From assembly GCA_000750105.3 (NCBI GenBank), contig JPHH03000019.1, positions 62,001-126,000 on the forward strand: DNA of 64,000 nucleotides. Reading direction: 5' to 3'. The stretch's first letter is position 1. Every line of letters begins with the position of its first letter. The notes under the pieces are model-generated. The model worked only from the letters and a program-made list of their open reading frames with translations, was not told the DNA's origin and did not search any database. Of this stretch, positions 42,177 through 53,395 are shown piece after piece. The translations under genes and the position numbers were made by a program. The DNA is from Tolypocladium sp. Sup5 PDA-1. Its lineage: Eukaryota > Ascomycota > Sordariomycetes > Hypocreales > Ophiocordycipitaceae.

Positions 42177-43058
42177 GATAGCTCGCCGCTGCCAGGTTTG
42201 GGCCAATCAGTGCTTTGATAGTTTATCTGATGGTGCAAGGCCTGAGACCTTGCGCCGCCTTCCCGATAGGTTGCAGGAACTTGCAGCAAATACATGTATA
42301 CAGAGTACGGAGTACTTCGTACGTATATCCCTTTCAGGAGCCCTATCCACCCCCCGTACCACCTTCCGGCCCACCAATTCCGCCAAGGCCCGGCTGACGG
42401 CTGACTATAGTTACGAAGGCCTGAAGGAGGAAGATGGAGGGGGGGCTAGGATTTAGGTTGCATCTGATATACACCCAATACATGTATATACGCGGCTCCA
42501 CGCCGCCAAAGGAACCTCGTGGAGGAACCTCCGTCCGTTATCCATTCCTTCAATGCCCCGGCCCCCAACCAGGGCTCGCTTATTATTACCGTGGAAGAAC
42601 CAACGTGCTGTGCCTCGCTGCTGGGATTTTTGCACCGGCCTCTCAATTTTCCGCCTCCCCCACTGTACCGTCTGTAAGCCATACGTGGTCGACGACGCGC
42701 TGTTTTGTATTGGTCCCCGGATCTCGGTCTGCGGGCCTGATTTACCTATCGCTACATGTACCGGTACCGATTGATAATGATATGCACTGTAAAGGTCCAC
42801 TATCGAAGCCGACCTATACGGCTATTCCTATTCTTCTAGCTAGTGAATATTGATAATTCAGCCTTCAGGACACCTTTCGCCTATGCAACCTCTCTGCTCG
42901 AGTGTCATATATGTTTCTTCATTCGTTTGATATAAGGTAGGTGTGTGCCACCTCAACTCTTAACCGCCTGCGCACGTTGGTGTGCATCGCTGTCTTTGTT
43001 ACTCGACCTGCCCTATACTCTTGAATACTACTGCATGATAGCTACATAGACGAGAGAC
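42177..43058. promoter_or_regulatory. Intergenic region, promoter of the first Zn2Cys6 regulator
   Basis: 882 bp between the trans-ER stop and the regulator start. No extra gene is supported and no exact TCCGCGGA copy is present, so this regulator may not bind its own promoter through that motif. Confidence 0.45.
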
Positions 43059-45532
43059 ATGAGTGCGCAATCAAACCAGGGCGGGCCGTCCCGCAAGCGG
43101 CGGAGACAGGCTGTCGTATGCACTGAATGCCGGCGGCGAAAAATCGCGTGCGATCGGAATGCTCCCTGTACGCAGTGCATCCAGTCCAACTCGGCCTGCA
43201 CCTACTACAACTCGTGTTCCACCAGCAGCGACTTCTCGAGCGACCAGGATAGCGGCATCAAGCCCCAACACACAACCTCGTCGTCGGCTGCCGCTCAGAC
43301 GATATATGCCTTTGGGCCGAGGCCGCAGTTGCCCACCTCGACGACGGCCAACTACTATAATGCCTTCACCAGCACCGCCGACGTCAGCACAATACCAACA
43401 CCTCCCATATCCATCGACACGGGGAGTTCAAGCTGGTTCGATACCGCAGGCCTCGGCGCGCTGCCGCTGCCACTCAGCATGTCCATGGACGCTACCAGTA
43501 TACCCTTCTCGGTCGGCATGCCCGAGTTTGATGGCGTGACGGGCATGGGGTATTCGGCTCCGTCAGAGGCCGCGCAACCAACAAGCTCCCCGTCCCAAGA
43601 ACCAAGCAGGGTAGTCTTCCAGAAGTCCAGGTTATACGGGCCGAGTCACTGGATGACAGTCTTCCGAAAGGTAATCAATGAGAAAATCGGCCGGCTCGGT
43701 TCTTGGCTAATTTCATCATCCGAGGGAAAAAGTACGAGCAACAAGGTCTGTTCGAAGACATCAACAGCGCCGTCTTCCACGGCGAGGGCCATCCCGTCCT
43801 GCAGAAATGCAAAAGGTTGGCGCGAGGGCTCAAGTCAAGAATGGGCCCCGATCCGCAGCTCCTTGCGCGGCCCCTTCGAGAATTCATGCCGCCGAGGGAG
43901 ATTTCAGATCGGCTGGTGCAGCTGTACCTGCGAACGTTTGAGTCAGTGCTCCGGGTCCTGCATGTTCCAACCTTCCAGCGCGACTACGTGCAGTACTGGA
44001 GCAACCCGCAAGCCGCCAGCGAGTGCTTGGTGCTCCAGCTCCTACTTGTAATGGCTATCGGTACGTGTTTCTACCAGGATCCCTCGTCGTCGGGCGGTGG
44101 CGACGGAGGCCCGACGTTGCACGACCAGTCGACGCAATGGATACATATTGCCCATATAAGGCTGGCGGCTCCCTTTCGGAAGAAGCACCTCGACCTCCGC
44201 GGCGTGCAGACGCAGTGTCTACTGGTCCTTGCCCTGTTGACCAACACCAACGCCGTCGGCGGAGACCTCGCCTGGATTTCCACGGCATCGCTCCTGCAGA
44301 GCGCCATGGCCATCGGGCTTCACATCGGGCCCAGCCAACTTCCCGTCAGCCCCTTGGAGGCCGAGGTCCGGCGGAGGTTGTGGGCGACGATGCTCGAGCT
44401 GGCGGTGCAGGCCAGTCTCGACTCGGGCATGCCCCCCGTCGTCGCGGCCGAGGCTCTCGACTCGTGCGAGCTCCCCTCTAACCTCGACGACTCCCAGATC
44501 AGCGAGTCGACCAAGACGCTGCCGGCGCCGCAGCCGACGACCACGTTCACACAGAACTCGATCCAGTGCGCCCTGCTGAGATCGCTGCCGATCCGGCTCA
44601 AGATCGCCGAGACGCTGAGTCGGTTCCGCTCCGAGCTGCCGTACGAGTCGGCCCGACGCATGGGCGCCGAGCTCACGGCGGCCCTCCGCGAGACGTCGGA
44701 GCTGATCGACTCGTTCCTCCCAACACCACCGTCTGCCTTCCAGATCCAGCTGCAGGACCTCTTGGTACGGCGCTTCCTACTGATGCTGCATGCTCAGTTT
44801 GCGCACAAGGCGTCCAGCGACGTCAACTACCACTTCTCGCGGACAGTCTGCCTAGAATGCTCCCTGCTGCTGCTCTCGCCCTCGCGCAACGGCAGTACCA
44901 ACGAGGCCCGAGGGGGTCGCGACAGCAACACCACGCCCTCGCCGCTCGACGACTACACCAACCTGCGCGTGTATGGCGACGGGCTGTTCAAGAACGTCTT
45001 CCTGGCGGCGGCCTTGACGGTGTGCGCCGAAATCCTGCTGCAGCTGCGCGAGGACTCGTCGCCGGCGGCGTCGTCGCTGTCGCGGCGCGAGCTGCTGCAG
45101 GCCATCGAGGACGCGGCCGCCCTCACGCGCTGCCGCATCCTCAGGGGCGAGACCAGCGTCAAGGCGCACGCCTTCTTCGCCTGCGTGCTGGCCAAGATCG
45201 GCGCCTCCAGACGCCGCTCCTCCTTGCAGCACAAGCCGCAGACCGACCAGGCCGTGGCGGACGCGGCGAAGCGCGCCCTCGACGGCTGCTGCGGCGTCTT
45301 GGAGGCCAGGATGGGCCGTGTGGTTGCATCGGGGCATAGCATCAGCGTCTCGTCGAGGCCGCGCATCGAATTCCCCGAGTCGCCTCCCAGCGATGCCGGA
45401 AAGGACGATGGGCTCGGGCGAAGAGGTGTTGCGGTGTCGAGGCTTGAGCGAGCCAGGAGTCCATCGTTGGATGATGGCGAGGACGATTGGTCAGGCCAAC
45501 TTGCGAATTGTGGTGAAGGATGGATTGATTGA
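43059..45532 (+). CDS. Zn2Cys6 transcription factor, probable pathway regulator
   Basis: Model: 43059-43670 and 43733-45532 (62-bp intron, GTAATC...AAAG), 803 residues. The N-terminal Zn cluster (residues about 22-48) has Cys spacing C-x2-C-x6-C-x5-C-x2-C-x6-C, followed by a Ser/Thr-rich linker. The fungal-specific transcription factor middle domain starts near VFHGEGHPVLQKCK, with LYLRTFESVLRVLHVPTF and a later LRRRLWATMLEL-like segment (VRRRLWATMLELAVQ). It sits between the trans ER and the flavoprotein genes, in the middle of the cluster, which fits a pathway-specific activator acting on CGG-containing sites. Confidence 0.92.
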
Positions 45533-45713
45533 TCTACCTATGTATTAACTACGGAATAGTGCCAGGTTGCTAGGGCTACTTGTAGAAATGGCTGCCCTAC
45601 GTTGGATGTCTCAATGCCCGAGGCCACAAGCCCAAGACTCAGGAGTCAGGCCACCAGGTCAATCTAGAATTTCAAAGTTCCGCAGTACGTTTCACTGCCA
45701 AGCCTTGGTGTCT

Positions 45714-45721
45714 TCCGCGGA
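45714..45721. promoter_or_regulatory. TCCGCGGA palindrome
   Basis: Exact octamer in the intergenic region upstream of the flavoprotein gene; first copy of the duplicated module there. Confidence 0.5.
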
Positions 45722-45812
45722 GGTCGGTTGAGAGTTTGGACGGAGCTTGCCTTTTAGGGTCTAGTGGCGTTTCTTCATGTGCCCATCTGATTAGATGCAT
45801 CTGATAACTCCC

Positions 45813-45820
45813 TCCGCGGA
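45813..45820. promoter_or_regulatory. TCCGCGGA palindrome
   Basis: Exact octamer; second copy of the duplicated promoter module upstream of the flavoprotein gene. Confidence 0.5.
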
Positions 45821-46102
45821 GCTCGACCTCAGGGTCCGGAGAAAGCTTACCGTTTAGGGCCTAGGCGAAGCCTGCGGGGGGGTTGGCTCGCCACGCCCAC
45901 TTCGCAGGGGGGTCGCCTGGGGGGTGCGTAGTGGCGTTTCTTCCCGTTAAGTGTGCTTTCCCACGTTATCCGTAGTCCGTACTACGAAGTAGGGGTCTAA
46001 AAATCGACCGCATTCCCCGTGAGTGGTGTGGCCTCCCTCGTAACTGTCCATCTGATTCTGCGTAGATTGGTCTGATTGATCTGATTGATCTGATGATTTC
46101 CT

Positions 46103-46110
46103 TCCGCGGA
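46103..46110. promoter_or_regulatory. TCCGCGGA palindrome, nearest to the flavoprotein gene
   Basis: Exact octamer 179 bp upstream of the flavoprotein start codon, a usual distance for an activator site. Confidence 0.5.
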
Positions 46111-46288
46111 GCTTCGGCTTCAGGGGCACAGGTGACTGTACACTGGTTCCCCAACTCTTGACCAGTCACTTCCACTCCTGCCTAGGCTCCCACTTCGCAC
46201 TGCACCCATTTTCTCCCTTCGTACCGTCAATACCACCTGGCACCAGCACAGAGGAAGCGGCCCCCAACACCAGCTGCCGTCCACCACG

Positions 46289-47683
46289 ATGCCGTCGGAC
46301 AACACCAAATTAATCACCAAAGCACTCGGGTTCTTCCTCCCCCACCTCGGTAGAGTCGCTTTTCAGCGCGTGGCCGCCGTGCGTCACTCCTGGACATGGC
46401 AGGACACGGCCGACGCCAAGAACGTCGTGGTGCTGGGGGGCTCGTTCGCGGGGATTGAGTTGGCGACGCGGCTGGCCGAGACGCTGCCGACGGGGTTCAA
46501 GGTGGTCTGGATCGAGAAGAACTCGCACCTCAACTACTCGTTCAACTTCCCTCGCTTCTCCGTCCTGACGGGGCACGAGCACACGGCCTTCATCCCGTAC
46601 GACGGCGTGGCGTGGGGCGCGCCGGCTGGCATCTTCACGCGCATCCAGGACACGGCCGTTGGGCTCACCGAGAACCAGGTGCTGCTCGCGTCGGGGGACA
46701 AGGTCGAGTACGCATACCTGGCCATCGCGACGGGGTCGTCGCAGCCGCTCCCCGTGCAAGTGGCGGCCACGGAGCGCGACGATGCGTGCCACGAGCTGCA
46801 GGGGGTGCAGGAGACCATCAAGGCGAGCCAGAAGATCGCCATCGTCGGCGGCGGGGCCGTGGGCGTCGAGCTCGCCAGCGACATCAAGGACTTCTATCCG
46901 GACAAGGACGTGACGCTGATCCACTCGCGCGGCCAGCTCATGAGCCACTTTGGCAAGCGGTTGCAGGACTACACGCTGAGCGCGCTGCGGGACGAGCTCA
47001 AGATTCGCGTTCTGCTCAACGAGCGGCCCAAGATGCCCGCTGGAGGAAACATGGGTAAATCGGCCAAGCTGACTTTCTCTGACGGGCGCGAGGAGCAGTT
47101 TGATCTCGTTGTGAGTGATTTATTTGCCCTTGACATACTTCTTCTTCACCCTTCGGTCTCCTAACCGAAACCCCAGATCGGCTGCACCGGGCAGCGGCCC
47201 AACTCATCCATCCTGGCGTCTCTGCTGCCCAGCGCCATCTCGAAAGAGAACTCCCGCATTCTTGTCCAACCGACGCTCCAGGTGCTCGCAGCCGACGCAT
47301 CGAGCCTCGACACGCCCATCTTTGCCTTTGGCGACGTGGCCGACCACGACGGCCCCCGCATGGCACGGGCCGGCTGGATGCAGTCCGGGGTGGTGCTGGA
47401 CAACATTCTGGCCATGATCCGCGGGCAGCCGCCGTCGCGGATGTACAAGCCCAACGTTTTCATCGAGGGCGCCATCAAGCTGACGCTGGGCAAGACGCAC
47501 AACGTCGTCTACGCGATGGAGGCTGACGGTTCCGACGTCATGGTCCCCGCGAGAGACGGGCGGCTGGACCTGGGAATCGAACGGGCGTGGAAGCAGTTTG
47601 GGGCCGATTTCAAGGGGGCCGATTTCAAGCTGGCCAATGGATCTGCCACGGGGCGTGTGGAAGAGTCCGTCAGCGGTGCTTGA
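46289..47683 (+). CDS. AMID/FSP1-like FAD-dependent oxidoreductase
   Basis: Model: 46289-47110 and 47177-47683 (66-bp intron, GTGAGT...CCCAG, phase 0), 442 residues. Pyridine-nucleotide-disulphide-oxidoreductase fold without the redox disulphide. The FAD site is VVVLGGSFAGIELATRL, and the second dinucleotide site is IAIVGGGAVGVELASDI. These are followed by CTGQRPNSS and the FAD-ribityl motif AFGDVADHDGP. Relatives are apoptosis-inducing-factor-2/FSP1 quinone reductases; fungal clusters sometimes carry such genes. Its reaction is not deducible from sequence. The N-terminal 40 residues are hydrophobic and basic and may bind membrane. Three TCCGCGGA sites upstream argue for cluster membership. 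Confidence 0.9.
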
Positions 47684-47714
47684 GAGCCCATGCAATGAGC
47701 GCCATAGGGCTTGG

Positions 47715-47846
47715 GACTCGGGGCTTGTGGGTATACACTCTAGATAGGAAGAGGGCAGCTCACTCATCGTACTAATGGTAGACTTGGGGCTTGTGAGAAT
47801 ACACTCTAGATAGGAAGAAGGCTCCTCACTCATCATACTAATGGTA
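47715..47846. repeat. 66-bp tandem duplication between convergent genes
   Basis: Copies at 47715-47780 and 47781-47846 abut directly and differ at only a few positions. Shared strings include ATACACTCTAGATAGGAAGA and ACTAATGGTA. They lie between the flavoprotein stop (47683) and the methyltransferase-fold gene stop (47907), so they probably fall in 3' untranslated sequence. Confidence 0.9.
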
Positions 47847-47906
47847 ACCACATTGGGAAGACTTGTCTTTGGCCTGACTTTCCGAGTCTGCGGGCGCAGT
47901 GCTCGC

Positions 47907-49409
47907 TCACTCCAAAACCCACTCCATCAACGAAGCACAGCTCCCCACGGTCTGGGTGCATGCCTTCAGGACGAACCTGGAATCTGCCTTCTTGAACAAG
48001 GTGACCCACTCCTCTCTCGTCCTCTCAAACGCATTCATCACCGACAAGACCTGGAAGTCGACTCCAATATTGAGCCTGGTGATGAGGCCGGTGGGGCCCA
48101 GACCAGCCTCATACACCCCCTTCTTGCCGTCGATCGCTCTTCCGTTGATGACAGCATCCTCGGGCGGAGGGTCGCCGCCGTCCATGACGATGTCGCGGGT
48201 GAGGATGCGGCTCTTCTTGGGGTCCATGGCCTCGACGCAGCGGCGCAGGATGGCAATGGACTGCTCGTCGGGCTCCTTGTGCAGCACGGTGCTCATGAAG
48301 TAGACGTCGGCGCCCTTGACGGGCTGCTCGGCGTACTTGTCGTGCGGCATGTAGCTGACGCGGCCCTTGAGCTCGGCCGGCAGCTGCTCGTAGAACTGCT
48401 TCTCGTACCACGGCTGGTTCCTCTCCTGCACGATGAAGGTGAGGTCCGGGTACGCCAACGCGACCTGGGAGCTGAGGGCGCCGGTTATGCCGCCGATCTG
48501 GTTTTCGCGGGTTAGTGGTGGCGGATGCATCACCGTCTTGACGGTGTTGGACTCACATCGACAACGGTCGCTTTGCCAAGCTTGCCCCAGTCAAAGGAGC
48601 GTATCAAGGTTTCGCCCTTGATGGCGCCGCCGGTTCCGAAGAACTTGTCCGTGTCATAGAGTCTCCAGAGGCGGAAGCCCTTTCCCTTGACACCGTTCCA
48701 CTCCCCCTGGTCGTCCTCCTCCATGACCTGGTAGAACAGCTTCTCCTCGCCGGGCTTTGCGTTGAGGTTCGGCCCCGTGTGCAGGGGGTTGGTGGTGTCC
48801 CCCCATTTCATGGTCGCGTCGACCAGCTTGTTCGTGTACCACGGCTGGACCTCTTCAATGTTGTGCAGGATCCACGCCCGCGCCAGCGGGTCGCCGATGG
48901 CCAGGGCCGAGTTGCTCGTGTGCGCCACGAAGCCCGGCTCGGGCTCGCAGAAGTAGTGCTGCGTGTAGGCCATGTTCATGATCCGACGGAGACGGTGCTC
49001 CGCGAGGCCGACCTTTTTGGAAAGTTCCGAGTACGAGATGGCCCCGTCTCGAGGCACCGCGTCGAAGACGTTGTAGCGGGCCAGGAAGTGCAGCGTCATG
49101 TCGTCGAATTTGCTCTGGTCAGGGTTTAGCTGGCGTGCCAACACCATCAATGGGACCGACGACGACGTCTAGACTCACGTTCATGCAATGCCATCTCAGG
49201 TGGTCGGCAGCGCCAATGGCAAGATTCGCCAGGGCCGAGGCCTGCTCGATCAGCAGGAGCCGGGCTCGTTGCACATTGGCATCGAGTGGCAGTTCCCTGG
49301 GGCTGTCTGCTGCAAATGAAGGCTGCGGGAGCTTGTGCTGAGCCAGATATTTATCGATAACGTCCACTTGGGACTGGATGTCCGAGGCTAGCTTCGCAAA
49401 GGTCGACAT
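47907..49409 (-). CDS. pdxI: O-methyltransferase-fold pericyclase (PdxI-like, predicted Alder-ene type)
   Basis: Model: complement of 49179-49409, 48557-49114 and 47907-48497 (introns of 64 and 59 bp, both GTGAGT...CCAG, phase 0), 459 residues. An N-terminal dimerisation helix domain precedes a Rossmann SAM domain with VVDIGGITG (261-269). Where true O-methyltransferases have RxVLHDW, this protein has STVLHKEPDE: His336 stays but Asp-Trp is lost, with Lys at 337. With this model His161, Thr232, Lys337 and Val413 fall exactly at the numbers I recall for the functional residues of PdxI, the SAM-dependent pericyclase of pyridoxatin biosynthesis. Val413 was the residue associated with Alder-ene rather than hetero-Diels-Alder outcome. 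The symbol rests on that residue match, gene content and memory, not on an alignment. Expected role: dehydrate a 2-pyridone alcohol and cyclise the quinone methide. Confidence 0.85.
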
Positions 49410-50041
49410 GATACCGGTCTGGATGAAACAAGCTGTCTGGTTGACTTGACTTGACTCGTAGAAGTCGAAGAATCCTGAATGTAACTTTGCGTCTGAATAC
49501 CGTCACGATGCTCAGAATCAACACTTTCAATGTCCCTCTTATACCGGATTGCATACTTGGCATTAGTAAAATCTCACAGAAGGTGTTGATGACAGGCGGA
49601 TGCGTAATGCAGCCCTCCCCGAAACTCCCCGCCGAGTTGAGAGGGGGCTATCTCCGTACTGTACCGACTTGTGCACACTGGTCCGGGGCCATCTGCACCG
49701 GTAAGACACTCCACATACACGGAGAATTGCAGCATGACGCGGTTTTGATAGATGTGCTCTTTTTCTTCCACATCGAGGAGTCAGGTTCACGTGAAGAAGT
49801 TCCGGAAACCATACGTGATGTTGATTGAGATGTTGGTGCGGTTTACATAAGCATTTATTAGATTTTGGATTCAGAACTAGTAGGTACGCTTCATTGTGCT
49901 CGTCCAAGATGCCGGTAGTATCTCAATGGTTTATACGTAAGCTTGTATCTCGGGTCTTTCGCCGTAGCTCTCATACATGAGACCCTGTTGAAGGAGCGCA
50001 TGCCCAATCCGACCAACTCAACCCTGCAACTAATACTACAT
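49410..50041. promoter_or_regulatory. Promoter of the pericyclase gene
   Basis: 632 bp between the pericyclase start codon and the stop of the upstream dehydrogenase, both minus strand. No exact TCCGCGGA copy. Open frames here are short and unsupported. Confidence 0.45.
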
Positions 50042-50949
50042 TCACCAAGGTATCGGCGTTCCGTCAACATTGACAAATGTGCCAGAGGTGGTTGCAAGCG
50101 TGGCGCCATCCAGCTGGAAAGCTGTTAGCGTCAACTGAACGTTGAACATGCCATGATTCAGTACGCAAAACATGTACATACCAGAGACAGCAGGCTCGGC
50201 ACGCACTGATCCACCGAGAGGCCCTCAACCGGCACTCCTAGCTTCGCGGCCGCCGCTGTGCGGTTCTCGGTGACGACGGAGCCAGGATGGACCGCAAAGG
50301 CGATCAAGTTGGGATGCTCGATCTGGAGCCTGAGGACGAAGAAATTGGCCAGCATCTTGGAGGCGGCGTACGAAGCGAGCGGGAAGTGCGCAAACGTCTT
50401 CATGCCGCCCATGGTTGCTGCCCCGGCCGAGTTGAGGAGGAAAATGGGCTTCTCGGACTTTTCGAGCAGCGGCCAGGTGGCCTGGAAGAGGCGGATGACG
50501 CCGTAGGCGTTGACGTCGATGTGTTCCTGAAGGTCGGCAAGCTTCATGTCCACGACCTTTTGATGGGCAGCCACGTCGAAGATGCCCGCGTTGGCGATGA
50601 CGATGTCGAGTCGGTCGATGCCATGTTGCGAGGCCAGGGCTTGCACGGCATCGCCTGCGTCCGTTTCTGACTTGGTGTTGATCTTGGCAACGATGACTCG
50701 GCTGCCCGGCGCACAATCAAATTGGGAGAGGCTCTTCGCCTCGGTCGAGCATGGCTCTCTCACTCCTGCAACGACGATGGTGTCGGGACGTTGGAGATAG
50801 TGTTTTACGAATCCTTTCCCGATGCCTTTGTCCAAAAACTGTTATCAGCTGCAAACCAGGTGCAGCTTGCAGGGGTGTACGGAGTAGGTATGTACGCATT
50901 GCTAACCTTTGGTGGCCCCTGTAACGAGCACAACCGTACGAGTAGTCAT
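50042..50949 (-). CDS. Short-chain dehydrogenase/reductase, candidate side-chain ketoreductase
   Basis: Model: complement of 50907-50949, 50182-50825 and 50042-50113, 252 residues. The tiny first exon encodes MTTRTVVLVTGATK and is needed to complete the NADPH motif TGATKGIGKG across the 81-bp intron. The third exon gives the common SDR ending DGATLATTSGTFVNVDGTPI. NAG (in IVIANAGIF), the catalytic Ser (LLNSAGAA) and YAASK (Tyr, Lys) are intact, so it should be active. In leporin/pyridoxatin-type clusters an SDR (LepF, PdxG) reduces the acyl ketone of the 2-pyridone to the alcohol that the pericyclase dehydrates. Position beside the pericyclase gene, same strand, supports this role. It is divergent from the MFS gene. 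Confidence 0.9.
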
Positions 50950-51225
50950 CTTCAGTATCTGCAGTGCTGCACACGTGCAAGCTTGGGTCGTTGAATGAAT
51001 CTGTTGCTATTGCATTCCAACGGCCTCTCCTCCCATCCCCTCTGGTTCCGAACCTTGGACTTTTCTTTGTAGACCTTGTTGAGATGGTGAGACGGAGAAA
51101 CTATCTACGGTGATTGGCGCCGGGGAATGTGAAAGACGGGCATGCAGTTCCTCCGTCTCTGCCCCGTTCCTGCATGTACCCTGGTACAGTACGTACCTCG
51201 CCGACTAGCAGGGGCCCCTCTTATC

Positions 51226-51233
51226 TCCGCGGA
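51226..51233. promoter_or_regulatory. TCCGCGGA palindrome
   Basis: Exact octamer in the SDR/MFS shared promoter, 277 bp upstream of the SDR start. Confidence 0.5.
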
Positions 51234-51340
51234 TCTCCCCGGGGCTCGGGGGTGGCGGCGGCTGACCCGCTTTCAGGGCTTAGCGTCATACGGCATCATC
51301 GTGTGAAGGCTCCGCGGGATTACCGAGCACGTACCAACAC

Positions 51341-51348
51341 TCCGCGGA
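51341..51348. promoter_or_regulatory. TCCGCGGA palindrome
   Basis: Exact octamer near the middle of the SDR/MFS shared promoter, 30 bp after a one-mismatch copy at 51311. Confidence 0.5.
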
Positions 51349-51533
51349 AGGTTGGCATGCTCGCTTTCCCCAGTGGCATGCAATGTGAGATGTCGCAACA
51401 CCAACACCCCTTCCGCGGGGGTGGGAGACGGATTTTCTGGCAAGCTCGCTTGCTCGTGCCCCTTGAGCAGCACTCACTCTGCAAAGCCTGCAAGGGACGT
51501 GCCAGAGTGCCAGAGGGAAGCTGCGACAACCCT

Positions 51534-51541
51534 TCCGCGGA
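51534..51541. promoter_or_regulatory. TCCGCGGA palindrome
   Basis: Exact octamer 209 bp upstream of the MFS start codon. Confidence 0.5.
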
Positions 51542-51749
51542 GCGGGCAGACGGCCAGCCAGCATCGTTTGAGACAAGACACGTATTGTTGTTCGTTCCCC
51601 GTTTGAGGCGGGCAGCACTTGTTGTAAATAAGGTGGACAAGCGGCTCGCACCAGGCAACTTGGACAGCTTGCAACCCCTGCCATCAACAAGACTACCATT
51701 TCTCGCGAAGAGGCGCTCGGACTAGCGCAGCCCTTCAGCTCGAGTCACC

Positions 51750-53395
51750 ATGGCCGACCTGGAGAAAGCCGAAGCTTCTGGCAACAAGCCGCCGACTCGG
51801 CTCGAAACCGATGTTGTCGGTGTCGAGCGCTCATCCGGTTCCGTCGTGGAAAAGTCGGCAGATGAGGGCCAGGAGGCAAAGGATCCCAACATCGTCGACT
51901 TTGACGGGCCCGACGACCCAGAGAACCCGATGAACTGGCCGTCGGCCAAGAAGACTGTGGCCATTGCCATCGTGTCGCTGATGACGCTGCTCTCGTACGT
52001 ACGCATGCGATGTCCCTTGGCTGCAGAATGCTAACTCGTACCCATGTAGGCCCATCGGCTCGACCATCAGCTCCTCCGCAGCGGCAGACATCATGGCGGA
52101 CTTCCACTCATCCAACGAGTCGCTCGCGGCCTTCGTGACCACCATCTTCCTGCTGGGCTACACGTTCGGGCCCATCGCCATTGCGCCCCTGTCGGAGCTG
52201 TACGGGCGAGCCATCCTGTACAAGGTGTGCATGGTCTTGTTCATCATCTTCAACGTAGCCTGCGCCGTGGCCAACAACCTGGGGGCGCTGATCGTGTTTC
52301 GCCTTCTCGCCGGCATCGCGGGCTCGTGTCCCATCACGCTGGGCACGGGGTCCATCGCCGACATGGTCCCGCGCGAGAAGCGAGCGGGCGCCATGGCAGC
52401 CTACGTGATCGGGGCCGTGCTGGGGCCGTCCATCGGGCCCATCTGCGGCGGCTATCTGACACCAGCGGTGGGATGGCGCTGGAACTTCTGGCTAATGGCC
52501 ATCGCCTCTGGGGTCTTGACGGCGGTGGTGCTCCTGTTCGTGCACGAGTCGTATCCGTACGTGCTGCTGAAGCGCAAGACGGAGCGGCTGCGCAAGGAGA
52601 CGGGCAACCAGAGTCTGCGGTCGGCGCTGGACACGGGTAAGACGCCGCGCGAGCTGTTTGCCTTCTCCATCTGGCGCCCGCTCAAGATGCTCACCCTGCC
52701 CATTGTCTTTTTGCTGTCGCTGTACAACGCCGTCGTCTACAGCTACCTGTACCTGTGTTTCACCACCTTCCCCCGTGTCTTTGCTGGTCAGTACGGCTTC
52801 GGCAGCGGGGCGTCTGGCCTGGCGACCTTGGGGCTGGGGTTTGGCTCCATCGTGGGCGTCTTCTTCTGCGGCGCCGTGGCGGAGAAGCTGTCCATCCATC
52901 TGACCAAGAAGAACGGCGGCGAGCCAAGGCCCGAGTACCGGCTTCCCACCCTGCTCATTGGTGGGCTTTGCGTGCCCATCGGGCTGTTCTGGTACGGGTG
53001 GACGGCCGAGAACAAGACGCACTGGATCGCGCCCATCATCGGAACCGGCTTCCTCGGTGCGGGTATGATCATCACATATGTGAGTGCCTTTGATGTGCCG
53101 ACTACTACTCATAGACCTGTTCAGCTGACACCGACTCAAGATGTCCAGCACCATGTACCTCGTCGACGCATACACCGTCTATGCAGCCTCGGTGACGGCT
53201 GCAAGCACCATTTTCCGTTGTCTTTTCGGAGCCCTGCTGCCCCTGGCTGGCGACGCCATGTACAACAAGCTAGGAGTCGGCTGGGGAACTTCAGTCCTTG
53301 GTTTCATTTCCATTGTCTTCCTTCCCCTTCCTCTCATCTTCTACCTTTACGGCCAGCGGCTTCGCGAGACCAAGCGCTTTAAAATTGAATTCTGA
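51750..53395 (+). CDS. MFS transporter, DHA1 drug:H+ antiporter type
   Basis: Model: 51750-51994, 52050-53079 and 53141-53395, 509 residues, introns of 55 and 61 bp with GT-AG borders. The hydrophilic acidic N terminus ends in the fungal DHA1 signature DPENPMNWPSAKK. The protein then has about twelve hydrophobic segments with the antiporter motif C region (GAVLGPSIGPICGGYL) and a LYGRAILYK loop between helices 2 and 3. A single central hydrophilic loop separates the halves. In a cluster such a protein usually exports the product or protects the producer. The upstream promoter has five copies of the candidate regulatory motif. Confidence 0.92.

Larger units (their letters stand above)
45533..46288. 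promoter_or_regulatory. Flavoprotein promoter with repeated regulatory module
   Basis: 756 bp carrying three exact TCCGCGGA palindromes (45714, 45813, 46103). Two are embedded in a partly duplicated module: each is followed by an AGCTT-x-CC-x-TTTAGGG-x-CTAG string and then a perfect 15-bp TAGTGGCGTTTCTTC repeat (45762-45776 and 45929-45943). Confidence 0.6.
50950..51749. promoter_or_regulatory. Bidirectional promoter of SDR and MFS genes, five CCGCGG sites
   Basis: 800 bp with three exact TCCGCGGA palindromes (51226, 51341, 51534) and two one-mismatch copies, TCCGCGGG (51311-51318, 51412-51419). This is the densest group of the motif in the window. Confidence 0.65.

Noticed and set aside
47907..49409. 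Simple reading as an ordinary O-methyltransferase
   Set aside because: The LHDW catalytic motif is altered to LHKE and the residue pattern and neighbours fit SAM-dependent pericyclases better, although methyl transfer is not formally excluded.
51114..51725. 203-residue plus-strand frame in the SDR/MFS promoter
   Set aside because: Contains the palindromic sites, has no domain and would overlap both promoters.
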